A program made the translations under genes and the position numbers. A model generated the notes under the pieces. It had not been told where the DNA came from, searched no databases, and saw only the letters and a program-made list of their open reading frames with translations. A stretch of DNA of 10,000 nucleotides from Actinidia chinensis (Eukaryota; Streptophyta; Magnoliopsida; Ericales; Actinidiaceae), in assembly GCA_009663005.1 (NCBI GenBank), contig VIGQ01000559.1:10001-20000 (forward strand), in the 5' to 3' direction. Below are positions 1 to 8,160 of the stretch, in pieces. The first letter of the stretch is position 1, and each line of letters opens with the position of its first letter.

Positions 1-726
1 ATATAATTAAAAAATATTAAATATGGTGGCCCGGATTGATCCTGGTCGGGCCAAACTCAACAGTTATTTTCACAATTAGTCTATTTATTGAAGATGCTTC
101 AAAACTCAACCCGACTCAACTTTATGGGCCTAAATATCAATTCCAAAGCATAAAGAAAAGCTACCCCTACTTCACAATAGGGACGAAGAGGAAACTCAAA
201 ACAGGTTTAAGTGTTTCTTTGTTTTTATTTTTTTTGAGATACAACAATAGCATATTGCATTATATATCTAATTCTGAGGAGAGAAAAATGGGAAGGAGAT
301 AAGACTTCAAACTCAAACCTATTCTCTGGTGTTGCTCTTAATAAAAATCAACAATATTGAGATGAGAGACTAATTTGTAACTTGAACCTGCATCACAATA
401 CTGTAATAACAATGAAGCATTCTCATAACTTGAATCTACACCACAGTATGAAGGATATCGCGCTAGGGCCACCCTTATCCATGCCTCAAAACAAAAAAAA
501 AATGGCATTGTTGGCCCCCTACCCAACCCATTGTGACGCATATTGGACTCGTCATATTACTCGATTCAAGCTTTACCCAAAGTCCCAATTGGACCCAAGA
601 GTCATCAAAACCTGTAGCAAAACTAGAGTCTTTCCCTACCCCTAACGTGAGCCCTCCCACCACCTCCAGACCCTTCCTTCCACCCTTCCACCTCCCATCA
701 CCACTCTCGCCCCAACAGCCCCTCAC
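1..726. other. Upstream intergenic DNA, no gene recognised
   Basis: Open frames here are short, overlap one another on both strands and resemble no family I know. Visible features are a GC-richer stretch near 25-55 with GGCCCGG and CGGGCC, and a strongly pyrimidine-rich + strand from about 640 to 726 (repeated CCCTTCC and CCACC blocks). The pyrimidine bias keeps some frames open and explains the 83- to 111-codon open frames overlapping this stretch on both strands. I see no promoter or RNA gene that I can support. Confidence 0.5.
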
Positions 727-1070
727 TAGTGTTTTGAAACTCGAATCGTTGAGCGAACCAAAAAAGAGATCGGGTCACGGATTACTGGTTCAACCGTCGG
801 GTCAACTATTATTGCCCCGTGATATCATAATTATGTCATTATTTTATTTATTAATAGTAATAAAATAGTTCTTATTTTTCTATACTAGTTTTTATACTTA
901 AAACCTACAATTTTGAAATTAAACATAAATTTCCTTTAAAATAGTGAATCGTCCGCGTTAAATCGCGGGTGCAGGGTTCAACCGCGGATTGACCAAAACG
1001 GATTTTGACGGCCGACCAACTGTTTCTTCAACGGTCAAACCGGCCGGGTCAACTGAGTTTTTAAAACATG
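727..1070. mobile_element. Short non-autonomous DNA transposon remnant (hAT-like MITE)
   Basis: The left edge reads TAGTGTTTTGAAACTCG. The right edge, read on the other strand, is CATGTTTTAAAAACTC, so the ends form a degraded terminal inverted repeat. Inside each end are GGTTCAACCG, GGTCAAC and GGTCAAACCGG-type words, with an AT-rich core at about 820-945. This layout (GTGTTTTAAAA ends, GGTTCAACCGG-rich arms, AT-rich middle) is a common plant repeat pattern usually assigned to hAT-type MITEs; that assignment is from memory. The flanking 8-mers are CCCCTCAC and CCCCCCCC, too simple to count as a proven target-site duplication. No transposase is encoded. It lies about 190 bases upstream of the RPB11 promoter boxes. 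Confidence 0.5.
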
Positions 1071-1090
1071 CCCCCCCCTCCCCCCCCCCA
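1071..1090. repeat. Near-pure poly-C tract (C8 T C10)
   Basis: Eight C, one T and ten C abut the right end of the hAT-like element. The opposite strand has G runs long enough to supply four G3 tracts, so it meets the usual G-quadruplex pattern. It could also be a sequencing-prone homopolymer whose exact length is unreliable. Confidence 0.8.
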
Positions 1091-1259
1091 CACAACGGCG
1101 CACAAATTGTGGTTGGGACTAGGAATGGGGTGGGTTTGATTGAAAATAATTCAATAATTCAAGGGAAAAAATGTAAGAAACTTATTTGTGTTAGGTCCAA
1201 AATGGGATTTGTCTCAATACTTTAAGGAGGTAAAGTGTAATACCCCTACTATAACATTA

Positions 1260-1296
1260 GGCCCAATTTACAGGCCCAAGTCACACGAGTGGGCCC
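1260..1296 (+). promoter_or_regulatory. Cluster of three site II-type boxes (GGCCCA/TGGGCC)
   Basis: GGCCCA occurs at 1260-1265 and 1273-1278, and TGGGCC at 1290-1295 (overlapping the palindrome GGGCCC). Such boxes, bound by TCP-family factors, are typical of plant promoters for growth-related housekeeping genes such as ribosomal, mitochondrial and basal transcription proteins. They lie 115-150 bases upstream of the RPB11 start-codon position, which fits a core promoter for that gene. There is no clear TATA box at the expected spacing; CTATAA at 1249-1254 lies upstream of the boxes. The transcription start is not determined. Confidence 0.55.
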
Positions 1297-1410
1297 TGGC
1301 CGGGTCCGCCTGGTTTGCGGTACGGACTACAGAGTAGATTTTGCCATTTCTGTCTTCTCACCAGCAGAGTCTAGAGCGAGAGCTAAGATAGAGAGGTAAG
1401 ATCAGAGACA

Positions 1411-1464
1411 AGGAATGCTCCGGATCGTTACGAAAAGCGTTTCGGCGTTCGGAATGACGAAGAA
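1411..1464 (+). pseudogene. NRPB11: RPB11 exon 1 (N-terminus)
   Basis: Reading from the AGG at 1411 gives NAPDRYE, the conserved plant N-terminus, with AGG where ATG is expected. A three-base insertion and a one-base loss follow, so that the ACG AAG AAG (TKK) end is reached in another frame. Splicing AA|GTAAAA at 1464/1465 to the GG at 1566 rebuilds AAG AAG GTT TCG (KKVS), which confirms the junction. Confidence 0.85.
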
Positions 1465-1565
1465 GTAAAATCTTTTCCTTTTCTCTCATCTTTTCTCTCT
1501 CTATGAATTTGTAAATATGTATGAATCTATATGCGTAATGCTTTTTTGATGATTGCAAATGACAG

Positions 1566-1656
1566 GGTTTCGTATGAGCGAACAACCAAGATCATAAATG
1601 CAGGCTTCGTTCACCTATAGAGAGAAGACCACACAATCGTGAAAACTCCTTCGCAT
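1566..1656 (+). pseudogene. NRPB11: RPB11 exon 2 (dimerisation motif)
   Basis: The first 36 bases read VSYERTTKIINA, against a usual VSYERDTKIINA. An extra G near 1603 and an extra T near 1615 move the frame. GAAGACCACACAATC (EDHTI) at 1624-1638 then shows the start of the conserved HT-GN dimerisation motif, but the GN part is scrambled by further indels. The exon ends in CTTCGCAT|GTAACTT, and the split ATG codon is completed by the G at 1753. Confidence 0.85.
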
Positions 1657-1752
1657 GTAACTTCATGATAAATTTTTCACACTAATTTTTTTTTTTTTAT
1701 TGAGGTTACTTAAACCCTAATTGTTGTTTGTGGTTTGATGGTGCTCGCATAG

Positions 1753-1835
1753 GCAGCTTCAGCAGGGGACATAATTTTCTCTTTGCTGGCTACAAACTTC
1801 ATCACCCTCTTCATTACAAAATCCTTTGTTAAGGG
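1753..1835 (+). pseudogene. NRPB11: RPB11 exon 3 (LFAGYK core)
   Basis: The exon follows GCATAG and starts G CAG CTT, matching the usual QLHRDENVLF segment. Two or three added bases in the HRDEN region break the frame. From about 1779 it reads LFAGYKLHHPLHYKIL without interruption, the best-conserved piece of the protein here. An extra T in CTTTGTT then disturbs the final VR codons. The donor lies at about 1836 (GTTCGT); the exact last base is ambiguous because of the run of four G. Confidence 0.85.
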
Positions 1836-2831
1836 GTTCGTATTTTCGTACTTGTATTTTCATGTTTTTTGCTTCGGTGAGGACGCGAATTGAAAAATTG
1901 GGGTAGATTTTGAAGTTTAGAGTTTATTGTGGTTTAATATGGAACTCTTTTTTCGGTTTGAAGGCTGTAGACAAATTTTGAGTTTGCTAGGGTTATCCAA
2001 TTGTTTTTGGGTAGTTTGAGATGCTGGTGAAATATATTATAAATCAAGAATTTTGTATGTGGTTTTTTTATTCACGGATGGAACTGTTATTTTTGTAACT
2101 TCTTGAAATTTAAATAAACTAAAAATTGAAATAAGATGTACTATTGTAAATTCATCACTTCTTTACCTAAATGGAACAATTTAAGGTTGCAAGTGGGTAA
2201 TGTGTGTTCTATCCTCCTCCTATCGGGCTTTGTTTGGAAGATACAAGATGGCGTTTTCTTTGAAGAGGCATTTGATCTGTGGGCATCCCCTCTAAGGCTT
2301 TCTTTCCCTCCTAGGACAGATCATGCATGGCTTTTGATAATTATGTTGCGGAGGTGGGAGTCGCACTGTAAATTGGTTTCCTTGAAAACCTGATGTCGCA
2401 TGCTGTTTCTCACACTCTAATACAACATGCTAGCTAATGTTCCCCCTTGTGGGAAGTAGGTAACGCAAGTGCTGGACAGTGGGATAATAGGGACTGCTTC
2501 CTTGATTGCCATTAGTGATTGCCTAAAATCTGCATAACTTTCCGGTCTATCCACTGCATACGGAGAGGATTTTGTGTGGTTGAGTTGGCATTTTTGGGAT
2601 GGATTTGATGTTCCCAGAGACGTGGACGGGTTATACATGGTGGTGGAAGTGTGTGAATCATGGTTGTTTTACTCCCACTTTGTGCTGTGTTGGTCATGGT
2701 GATATGAAAGAACTAGAGGACAGTTTCAAGGAGTGAGGAGTCTTTATATAGTTTTTTTAGATATATAAACAATAAAATAAGTATGAAATGAACTCGATGA
2801 AACAAACGAATTTTGTGTCTTTGTGTTCAGC
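1836..2831 (+). other. RPB11 intron 3, first part; no gene recognised
   Basis: AT-rich intron sequence up to about 2190 is followed by a less AT-rich block (about 2200-2740) that holds several 60- to 85-codon open frames on both strands. None resembles a family convincingly, and none has splice sites or a context that makes it a gene. The block may be an old insertion, but I find no terminal repeats for it. Confidence 0.5.
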
Positions 2832-3410
2832 TAGAGGTGTAAAATGGGCCATGTCAAGCCCACCCACCCAATTTATTTTCGTGCTTAGCCGGGCATCGTG
2901 TCATGCCTTGCCCAACCCATCTTTTTTAACTGTGTCGGGTTGTGTCAGCACTTTGAGTCAAATGTAGGCCCCCAACCTGGTCGATCAATATGGCATGGTG
3001 TATCAATCATTTTATTAAGGATTGAAATTTGAAAAATTATAGAAATGAATGTAGGTATACCATAAGGGTTTTGTTACTATAGTTTGAATGCATCCCAAAT
3101 TAGTTGGTACGCTTACTATTTACTTCATGTTACTTTCTGCAAATCTTATAAGCAAAAGATTACAAATAAAATAGAAAAACATCTCCAATTCTTCTCGCAT
3201 TAAAATAGAATACATCTCGTTTATAAAATTATGAGGATTTTTAGGTTCATTCTGAATTCCTCTAATGGGGGGACCGGTATTTTTGGGAACTAGAAGGACG
3301 ATTAAACGAGGCCCAAGGCCCGTGCCATGGTCAAGCCGTGCACACATCTAACCGTGTCATGCTGTTGTTCAAACTTCCAACCGTGCCATGATGCTCACTT
3401 GACGCCTCTA
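2832..3410. mobile_element. hAT-like MITE inside RPB11 intron 3
   Basis: The left end reads TAGAGGTGTAAAATGGGCC. The right end, read on the other strand, is TAGAGGCGTCAAGTGAGC, giving an imperfect terminal inverted repeat of about 12 bases. Both ends carry the GGGCC, GGCATGG and CGTGCCATGG words typical of a widespread plant repeat family with AGGGGTGTCAA-like termini, generally classed as hAT; this classification is from memory. Flanking 7-mers GTTCAGC (2825-2831) and GTTAGGC (3411-3417) agree at five of seven positions, a possible decayed target-site duplication. The core is AT-rich and encodes no transposase. Confidence 0.6.
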
Positions 3411-4064
3411 GTTAGGCCATGATGCCCACCCTCCTCAGGAAGAGTTCACAACAACAGTATTTTATTTTCTCAAAAAGTGGGTCAACGGTGCAATCAGATT
3501 TATAGAGTTTGTATAGGAATAAACCATAATTGATTGGATATTTAAGGAATATCTTAGTATTTCATAACACTTTCTTTTTTGGCTATGCTCAATCATAGTA
3601 TTTTCAAAATCAATCCAAATCAAACTAAATCGAACATATCAGACTTGTTAGGAATATAATTGGCTCTTTTTGTGTTTTTGGGCGTTTAGCTTCTCTCTCT
3701 CTCTCTCATCAAAATCAAAACAAAAATTCCATGTCTTCATCAAACTCTCTCTCATCCTCGTTCTCTCCTTTGCATACAGGTTGCTAGGCTTGTCTCCTGT
3801 GTTTAATGTCCATGGGACATATTCCTTTTGATGCTCTTTCATATCAAGCTAATCAGAAAAAATAAATCATTCTCTAAAATTTTTAGCTCGCAAATTCTGC
3901 TATATCTATCAAAAGGGGGAGAAGTTTGGCTTATCATTATTTTGGTTTGTAATTGTTTTTTTGGTTGGGGGGTGGAGGTGGGGTGGGGGGTTCTCTGTTT
4001 TTATTCACACCTCAGTTGGTAGGGTTTGCTGCTTTGACGTTTCAAAGGTTTGACAAGACTTCTG
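3411..4064 (+). other. RPB11 intron 3, middle part; simple sequence only
   Basis: This is AT-rich intron DNA. It contains a CT-repeat tract at about 3691-3708, more CTCTCT blocks to about 3770, and a G-rich stretch at about 3966-3990 with runs of 6, 4 and 6 G on the + strand. The G-rich stretch falls one G3 tract short of the standard quadruplex pattern. No gene or RNA is recognised. Confidence 0.55.
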
Positions 4065-4181
4065 TTGTTATACTATCCTAGACTAGTTTCACAGTCTTTG
4101 TTTTCTTTTGGTAGACTATCCTGACTAGGTTAGTCGTTAGTTTTCTTTTGGTATCTATCCTGACTAGTGTTCAGTCGTTAG
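4065..4181 (+). repeat. Tandem repeat, about 40-base unit, nearly three copies
   Basis: Two clear copies, 4101-4140 and 4141-4181, share TTTTCTTTTGGTA, CTATCCTGACTAG and AGTCGTTAG. A more diverged copy at 4065-4100 has ACTATCCTAGACTAG and CAGTCTTTG. The repeat lies in intron 3 of the RPB11 copy. Its length makes it a minisatellite and a likely polymorphic site. Confidence 0.85.
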
Positions 4182-4494
4182 TTTGGTCGGTGATGTTACT
4201 CTGATGTACCCCCAACCCTTATGTGTAACTATTCTTACATGAATTAGTTAGTTTTAGGCCCTTCTTCAATGTTGTGCTCAAAACCTATTGTATTACTATT
4301 CTTTGCAATTTAGTACCTATTAATGCTAGTTAGTATTTTCTTTTTGTTATTTGCTGTGGCATGTACAGTTCTATATTTTGTTGTGTTTTAAAGATGTTGA
4401 ACAAGTGAAAGTTTGCTATGAGACAAGACGTCCTGCTTTGTCTTTTTGAGGCTTGAACTCCTGCTTATATATTGTATTGATTGGTGTCTTGCAG
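4182..4494 (+). other. RPB11 intron 3, last part
   Basis: T-rich sequence leads to the acceptor GTGTCTTGCAG at 4484-4494. No other feature is seen. Confidence 0.6.
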
Positions 4495-4592
4495 ATGCAC
4501 ACACCAAGCCATCACAACCATGCAGGCATATAAATCAAGCTATTAATGATCTGGACAAAGAGCCTTGATCATCTGAAAAAATGCCATTTGAG
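4495..4592 (+). pseudogene. NRPB11: RPB11 exon 4 (C-terminal helix)
   Basis: The exon follows TCTTGCAG and ends GAG|GTGTCA. Pieces of the expected I/[32 protein letters not shown] helix are visible in three frames: MQAY, then QAINDLDKE, then the DHLKN-like GATCATCTGAAAAA. An extra A after GCATATA, an extra C in GAGCCTTGAT and an extra base near 4580 account for the frame changes. About two bases are missing in the SQSSP part. Confidence 0.85.
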
Positions 4593-5343
4593 GTGTCAAT
4601 TTTTCTTTTTTTATCCTTGAAATGACTATTCAAACCTTTTCGTTGTTTTTTTGATAACTTGCTTTGCAAGTATCAATTTGAAGTGCAGGCTTTTCTAGAA
4701 TTATCCACAAATGTGAACACTTTCCCAAGTTCTCAAGTTAATGTTTGCAATAAATGTTATCCCCGTCAAAGTTAATCATATTCGCGAATGTCTTTGGGGA
4801 CTAATTCTAGTTGCTTATCGAAGTTAAGGAACTGAATTTTAGGAATTCTTTCCTTTCCTTGAACTCGGGTTTTTGCAAGTTTTTGGGTGTAACAGCTTGT
4901 GAAGGCTAGAATTCTTACTTTTACCCCAGGTGGAAGGTAATTATATAATGTACATCATTAATTCTTTACCACATTAAAAAATAGACTTATTGCTAAGCAA
5001 CTGTCTTGGAGTAGTCCTATTCTTGATATCGCATCCCCTTTTCCTCTGTTAGGTTACACGTTCTGACATTATGCTTGTTAAATTGTAGTTTAACTTATTT
5101 TTAAGATGTTTTTTTGGGATAACCTTGAAAGTACTTATACAATGCTCACTTCTACAATTGAAATGCGTGTTTTACTTACATAAAATTAGATTGTTTTTAT
5201 TTATGAGTTACAGTTTGGAGATAGGTTAATCTCTTATGTCGAGCTAGGATATTTCTTTCTTCCTAACACTTGATTCTTCCGCTAAATTATTTGTTTAATT
5301 GTTTTTGCACTACCATTTCCATTCCGCAACATTGACACACACA

Positions 5344-5412
5344 CACCACCCCCACCCCCAACTCTCCCCATCCAAACACAGAAAGAGAGAGACGGGGGTG
5401 GGGGGTGGGGTG
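5344..5412. repeat. G/C-rich imperfect inverted repeat
   Basis: The left arm at 5344-5366 (CACCACCCCCACCCCCA then CTCTC) is matched by the reverse complement of the right arm at 5387-5412 (GAGAGAC then G5 T G6 T G4 TG). The loop is about 20 bases. The arms could form a long hairpin. Each arm has three G runs of four or more on one strand, short of a canonical quadruplex. An (AC)n run directly precedes the left arm. Confidence 0.75.
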
Positions 5413-5953
5413 CTCTGCCACTCTGGTGATTGGTTTTCTCCAATATGTTGTCTGGAACTGATAAATCTGATGGATTGATTTGGGGTATAATTTTTTACTT
5501 TAGTTTTATCCAACTTGCTGTTGTTGGCAGAGAGAGATAGGGGTAAGAGAGATCTCTATAAGAAACCGAAGAGGATGGAATCTAAACTATAAGGGTCAAT
5601 CTATAATTTGATATTTCTTGTTCTCACGGCATCTGTTTATTGTTTGAATATTGATACTACAAGGGAACACTTCTGAAAATGGAGTATACATGAGGGCTAT
5701 GTAATTTTCTCTTTTGTTTATTTATTTTATTTTTGTTGAAGAACATGATGCTCTATCTGCCAGACCACTAGCTAATCTTCACTTTTCAAGTTTGTTATGT
5801 TTAACCACTTTGGTTTCTCGTCTTTTATTTCCTTAAGTATTTAATTTTAGAGAATCTGCATGCAAAATATTTGTTTCAAACAAATACTTTGGTTACTTTT
5901 CAAGTTTGCATGCAAGTTCTTGGTTACTTTAGCCTTAATGAGCTTCAAAATCA

Positions 5954-5956
<3 letters not shown>

Positions 5957-6004
<48 letters not shown>
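5957..6004 (+). repeat. Compound microsatellite (TC)15(AC)9
   Basis: Fifteen uninterrupted TC units at 5957-5986 pass directly into nine AC units at 5987-6004. It lies within intron 4 of the RPB11 copy. The repeat encodes SLSLS and HTHT runs, which is why open frames cross it; they are not evidence of a gene. Confidence 0.95.
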
Positions 6005-6005
<1 letters not shown>

Positions 6006-6919
6006 GATGCCAATCAGTTCCTTTTTGACAATTTCAATTACCTCTCTCACATGGCCGATTATCATCGGATATATCTATAAAGAACTTCGATTATGGAAGA
6101 TATTTATCTCAAAATACTACAATTGGTGAAGAGATTACCGTTGAGTTCTTACCTTAATGGACAAACTGATCGAATGGCACCAACACTTTCAATCCTGCTC
6201 CGTTTGAAACCCTTGGGAAGTTCTCTCTCAAAAGGGTTTTGACACCAATTATTATATGAGAATAGCTCAAATCTAGATATAATAAGTTACTTATGATCTC
6301 GGCAAGAGTTCTAGAGCTTTGTCATGATGGATTTAAAATGAGCATGTTATTGAGAGTAATTGTAATCCTTCGTACTAGGGATTGTAGTTACAATGATCCC
6401 AACGAAATGCATCTTCCACTCTAGTTTCACAAGAGACTTGCAGTTAAACTTCTTATATTTTTGGTGAAATTGAATGTGAATCTCCTCATTTGAAATTCAC
6501 GTCTATCCAAATGCCTGTCTTTGCCACTTGCCTCTTTTCTGCAAGAACTAGTTTGATTCACACCACCTCTCTAGATAAGTATCCTTTGAGTCTATAGATT
6601 CTTTGTTTTGGTGGTGCTGCTCCCTGTTTGTAGAACATCTAATCTTTTAAAAACTGATAGTGTAGGAGTTTCCTTATCCATAGGATTCTCATTGTCTTCT
6701 AGCATGCCAACACTAATCATTTGCATGGTATCTCAAAATTATACCTTGTGTTAGTACTTTACTCAACTGATTGTGGCAAGGGGGATGTGGCGAAATTAAA
6801 TGAACTGATTATCACAAACTCGACAAATCTTCTATATGTTATGTGCATATTCTCTAGAATTCGTCTCTGTATTAAAAATCCAGAATTCATAGTCCTAATT
6901 TTTTGAAGTTCATTTACAG

Positions 6920-6952
6920 GCTGAGGTAGCAAAGCACTCAAGGGATTACTGA
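6920..6952 (+). pseudogene. NRPB11: RPB11 exon 5 (last ten residues and stop)
   Basis: After CATTTACAG the sequence reads GCT GAG GTA GCA AAG CAC TCA AGG GAT TAC TGA, that is AEVAKHSRDY and stop. This matches the plant RPB11 C-terminus with no damage. It joins in phase to the GAG that ends exon 4. The sequence that follows looks like a 3' untranslated region; no single poly(A) signal stands out. Confidence 0.88.
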
Positions 6953-8145
6953 TCTCCAAGTGCAGAAGCATGACAAGTTATCTGCAGAATTTTTCTTGGT
7001 TTGACGGTTGATGTGTGCGGATGGGCATGTGGTTGTATTTAGAAGTGAAATAGGACTTTACCAGCACTCTTTATGAATCATTTAGGATACTTTGGATCGA
7101 CTTTTCTGGTTCCACATGCGATTTCCTGTTGAAAATTGTGGCATGGTGTTTGTGGCTATGTTGTTCAATATCTACATTAAGCATTAACAATAACAAATGC
7201 GTCTAAATACTAGAACATGGGAATGCACGTCGTGGTATATCAGTAACATGTTCTAAAATTGCCGAGATGAAGATGCATTTTTCTTTGGTTATGTGAGGAA
7301 ATGGCCGTCCTTGAAGCTGTTTGGGATATAATGTTGATTGCATGATTACTGGCTTGAATTCTGGTATTTTGCTGGAACTTGTGGATGAATTTTTTTTTAA
7401 AAATGGAAAATAACTGTTAAGGTTTACAAAAAAATCATATATAAAAGGCTGACCTGGGTCTGCCAGGGGGAACAAGGTGAGAAGTGGAGCTGCATGGGGC
7501 CGCCCAAGGTGCGGGACTTTCTTATAGTAATGGATATTTGAATGAAAACTGAGAAGACAGCCTGGATGCTGAGGGAGATCAGTTCAGTGATAAAATTCTG
7601 TCAATGCTAATCAATTTTTTCCAGTTTTTAAGTTTGACTTTTCAACTGATGGGTCATCGTGATTTGTTGTCATCTTAACTTTTGATGATTTTTTTAAAAT
7701 TTTTTGTAATTTTTTTTTTGTACTTCAGCTTTGTCGAATTGAAAAAATAAAAAAAATTAGTTCAGTTGATTTTATTGAAGTACATTTATTTATTTTTTGA
7801 ACTTCTATCATTCCGCTAGTCACAACGTGTCCGAAAAGTAAAATATTTTGATCAAAACCTAAAAAATGTCCTTAAAACTAAGAAGACACCAAAATTGATG
7901 TAGAAATAAATATAAAGTAGACTTACAAATTGAGGAACCAAAGGATTAATGGTCCAAGGTTAGGCATGACCTTCCTCTCAGAATCTGTTAATGGGGACTT
8001 CTTCAAACTGGGTACAACTATTTATGAATTTCACACTTAATAGTTGAAATTTGTTCAAACAATTGGGCTCTAATCAATTGCCTCCCTACTGCTTGTCATT
8101 TTTCCCCTCTTTTTAATCCGATTTTGCCAGTACAAGAATCGAAAC
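6953..8145. other. Region downstream of RPB11: probable 3' UTR, then AT-rich intergenic DNA
   Basis: Up to about 7200 the sequence is plausible 3' untranslated region. A short GC-rich patch at about 7447-7517 (CCTGG/CCAGG inverted pair, GGGGCCGCCC) is unexplained. From 7600 to about 7870 the DNA is very AT-rich with long A and T runs, and GTACTTCA (7720-7727) pairs with TGAAGTAC (7776-7783). No coding gene or structured RNA is supported. Confidence 0.45.
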
Positions 8146-8160
8146 TAAACATACAAGTAT
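8146..8160. repeat. Target-site duplication, left copy (15 bases)
   Basis: TAAACATACAAGTAT is repeated exactly at 8299-8313. The bases outside the match differ on both sides (C/A to the left, T/G to the right), so the identity is confined to the 15-mer, as expected for a duplicated insertion target. Confidence 0.85.

Larger units (their letters stand above)
4593..6919 (+). other. RPB11 intron 4; repeats but no further gene recognised
   Basis: The intron runs from GTGTCAATTT to CATTTACAG. Apart from the inverted repeat at 5344-5412 and the microsatellite at 5957-6004, it is AT-rich DNA. Two stretches look exon-like (about 5531-5590 and 6005-6080), but they match no RPB11 segment and sit between two consecutive coding exons of that gene, so I treat them as chance. 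Confidence 0.55.
1411..6952 (+). pseudogene. NRPB11: RNA polymerase II subunit RPB11 (NRPB11), five-exon copy, frame-disrupted
   Basis: RPB11 is a small core subunit of nuclear RNA polymerase II. It pairs with RPB3 in the assembly platform, and plant Pol IV and Pol V share it. The match is by family signatures in order: NAPDRYE (exon 1), VSYER and TKIINA, then EDHTI of the polymerase D/L dimer motif (exon 2), LFAGYK and HHPLHYKIL (exon 3), QAINDLDKE (exon 4), and AEVAKHSRDY followed by TGA (exon 5). Exons total 359 bases, against about 116 codons for plant RPB11. GT-AG boundaries are readable at all introns (101, 96, about 2659 and 2327 bases), so this is a genomic copy, not a retrocopy. Damage: the start position reads AGG, and exons 1 to 4 contain numerous single- or few-base indels that force frame changes; exon 5 is intact. 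A site II-type promoter precedes it. It is either an unprocessed pseudogene or a functional gene in indel-rich sequence. Identity is near certain; the disabled status is less so. Confidence 0.9.

Noticed and set aside
1396..1397. Strong donor GAGAG|GTAAGA in the presumed 5' untranslated region
   Set aside because: No acceptor or exon is needed there: the coding region begins 15 bases downstream, and the exon 1 to exon 2 junction at 1464/1566 rebuilds the RPB11 protein. It may be a cryptic site only.
1415..1620. A 34-codon two-exon small protein starting MLRIVTK with a mitochondrial-looking N-terminus
   Set aside because: It uses the wrong frame in exon 1 and is an accident of the indels. The same bases read NAPDRYE in the RPB11 frame, and only the exon 2 part coincides with the true protein.
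2136..2393. + strand 85-codon open frame
   Set aside because: No family resemblance, no splice or promoter context, and it sits wholly within intron 3.
2417..2697. - strand peptide with SYADFRQSLMAI, faintly like the OVATE (OFP) domain
   Set aside because: Only about ten residues resemble the family, the rest of the domain does not follow, and the stretch lies inside an RPB11 intron.
2200..2740. Possible microRNA precursor
   Set aside because: I found no match to the microRNA sequences I know, and no long near-perfect stem by eye.
5531..5600. Exon-like stretch after TTGGCAG reading RDLYKKPKRMESKL
   Set aside because: It does not correspond to any RPB11 segment; exons 4 and 5 join directly in phase without it.
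5860..6129. Open frames across the microsatellite, one continuing as FDNFNYLSHMADYHRIYL
   Set aside because: They are kept open by the dinucleotide repeats and lie between consecutive RPB11 exons. There is no family match.
7203..7475. - strand 90-codon open frame
   Set aside because: It overlaps the probable RPB11 downstream region, has no recognisable motif, and its composition follows the AT-rich background.
7720..7783. GTACTTCA/TGAAGTAC inverted pair as a possible MITE
   Set aside because: Eight-base arms in A/T-run sequence with no target duplication are expected by chance.
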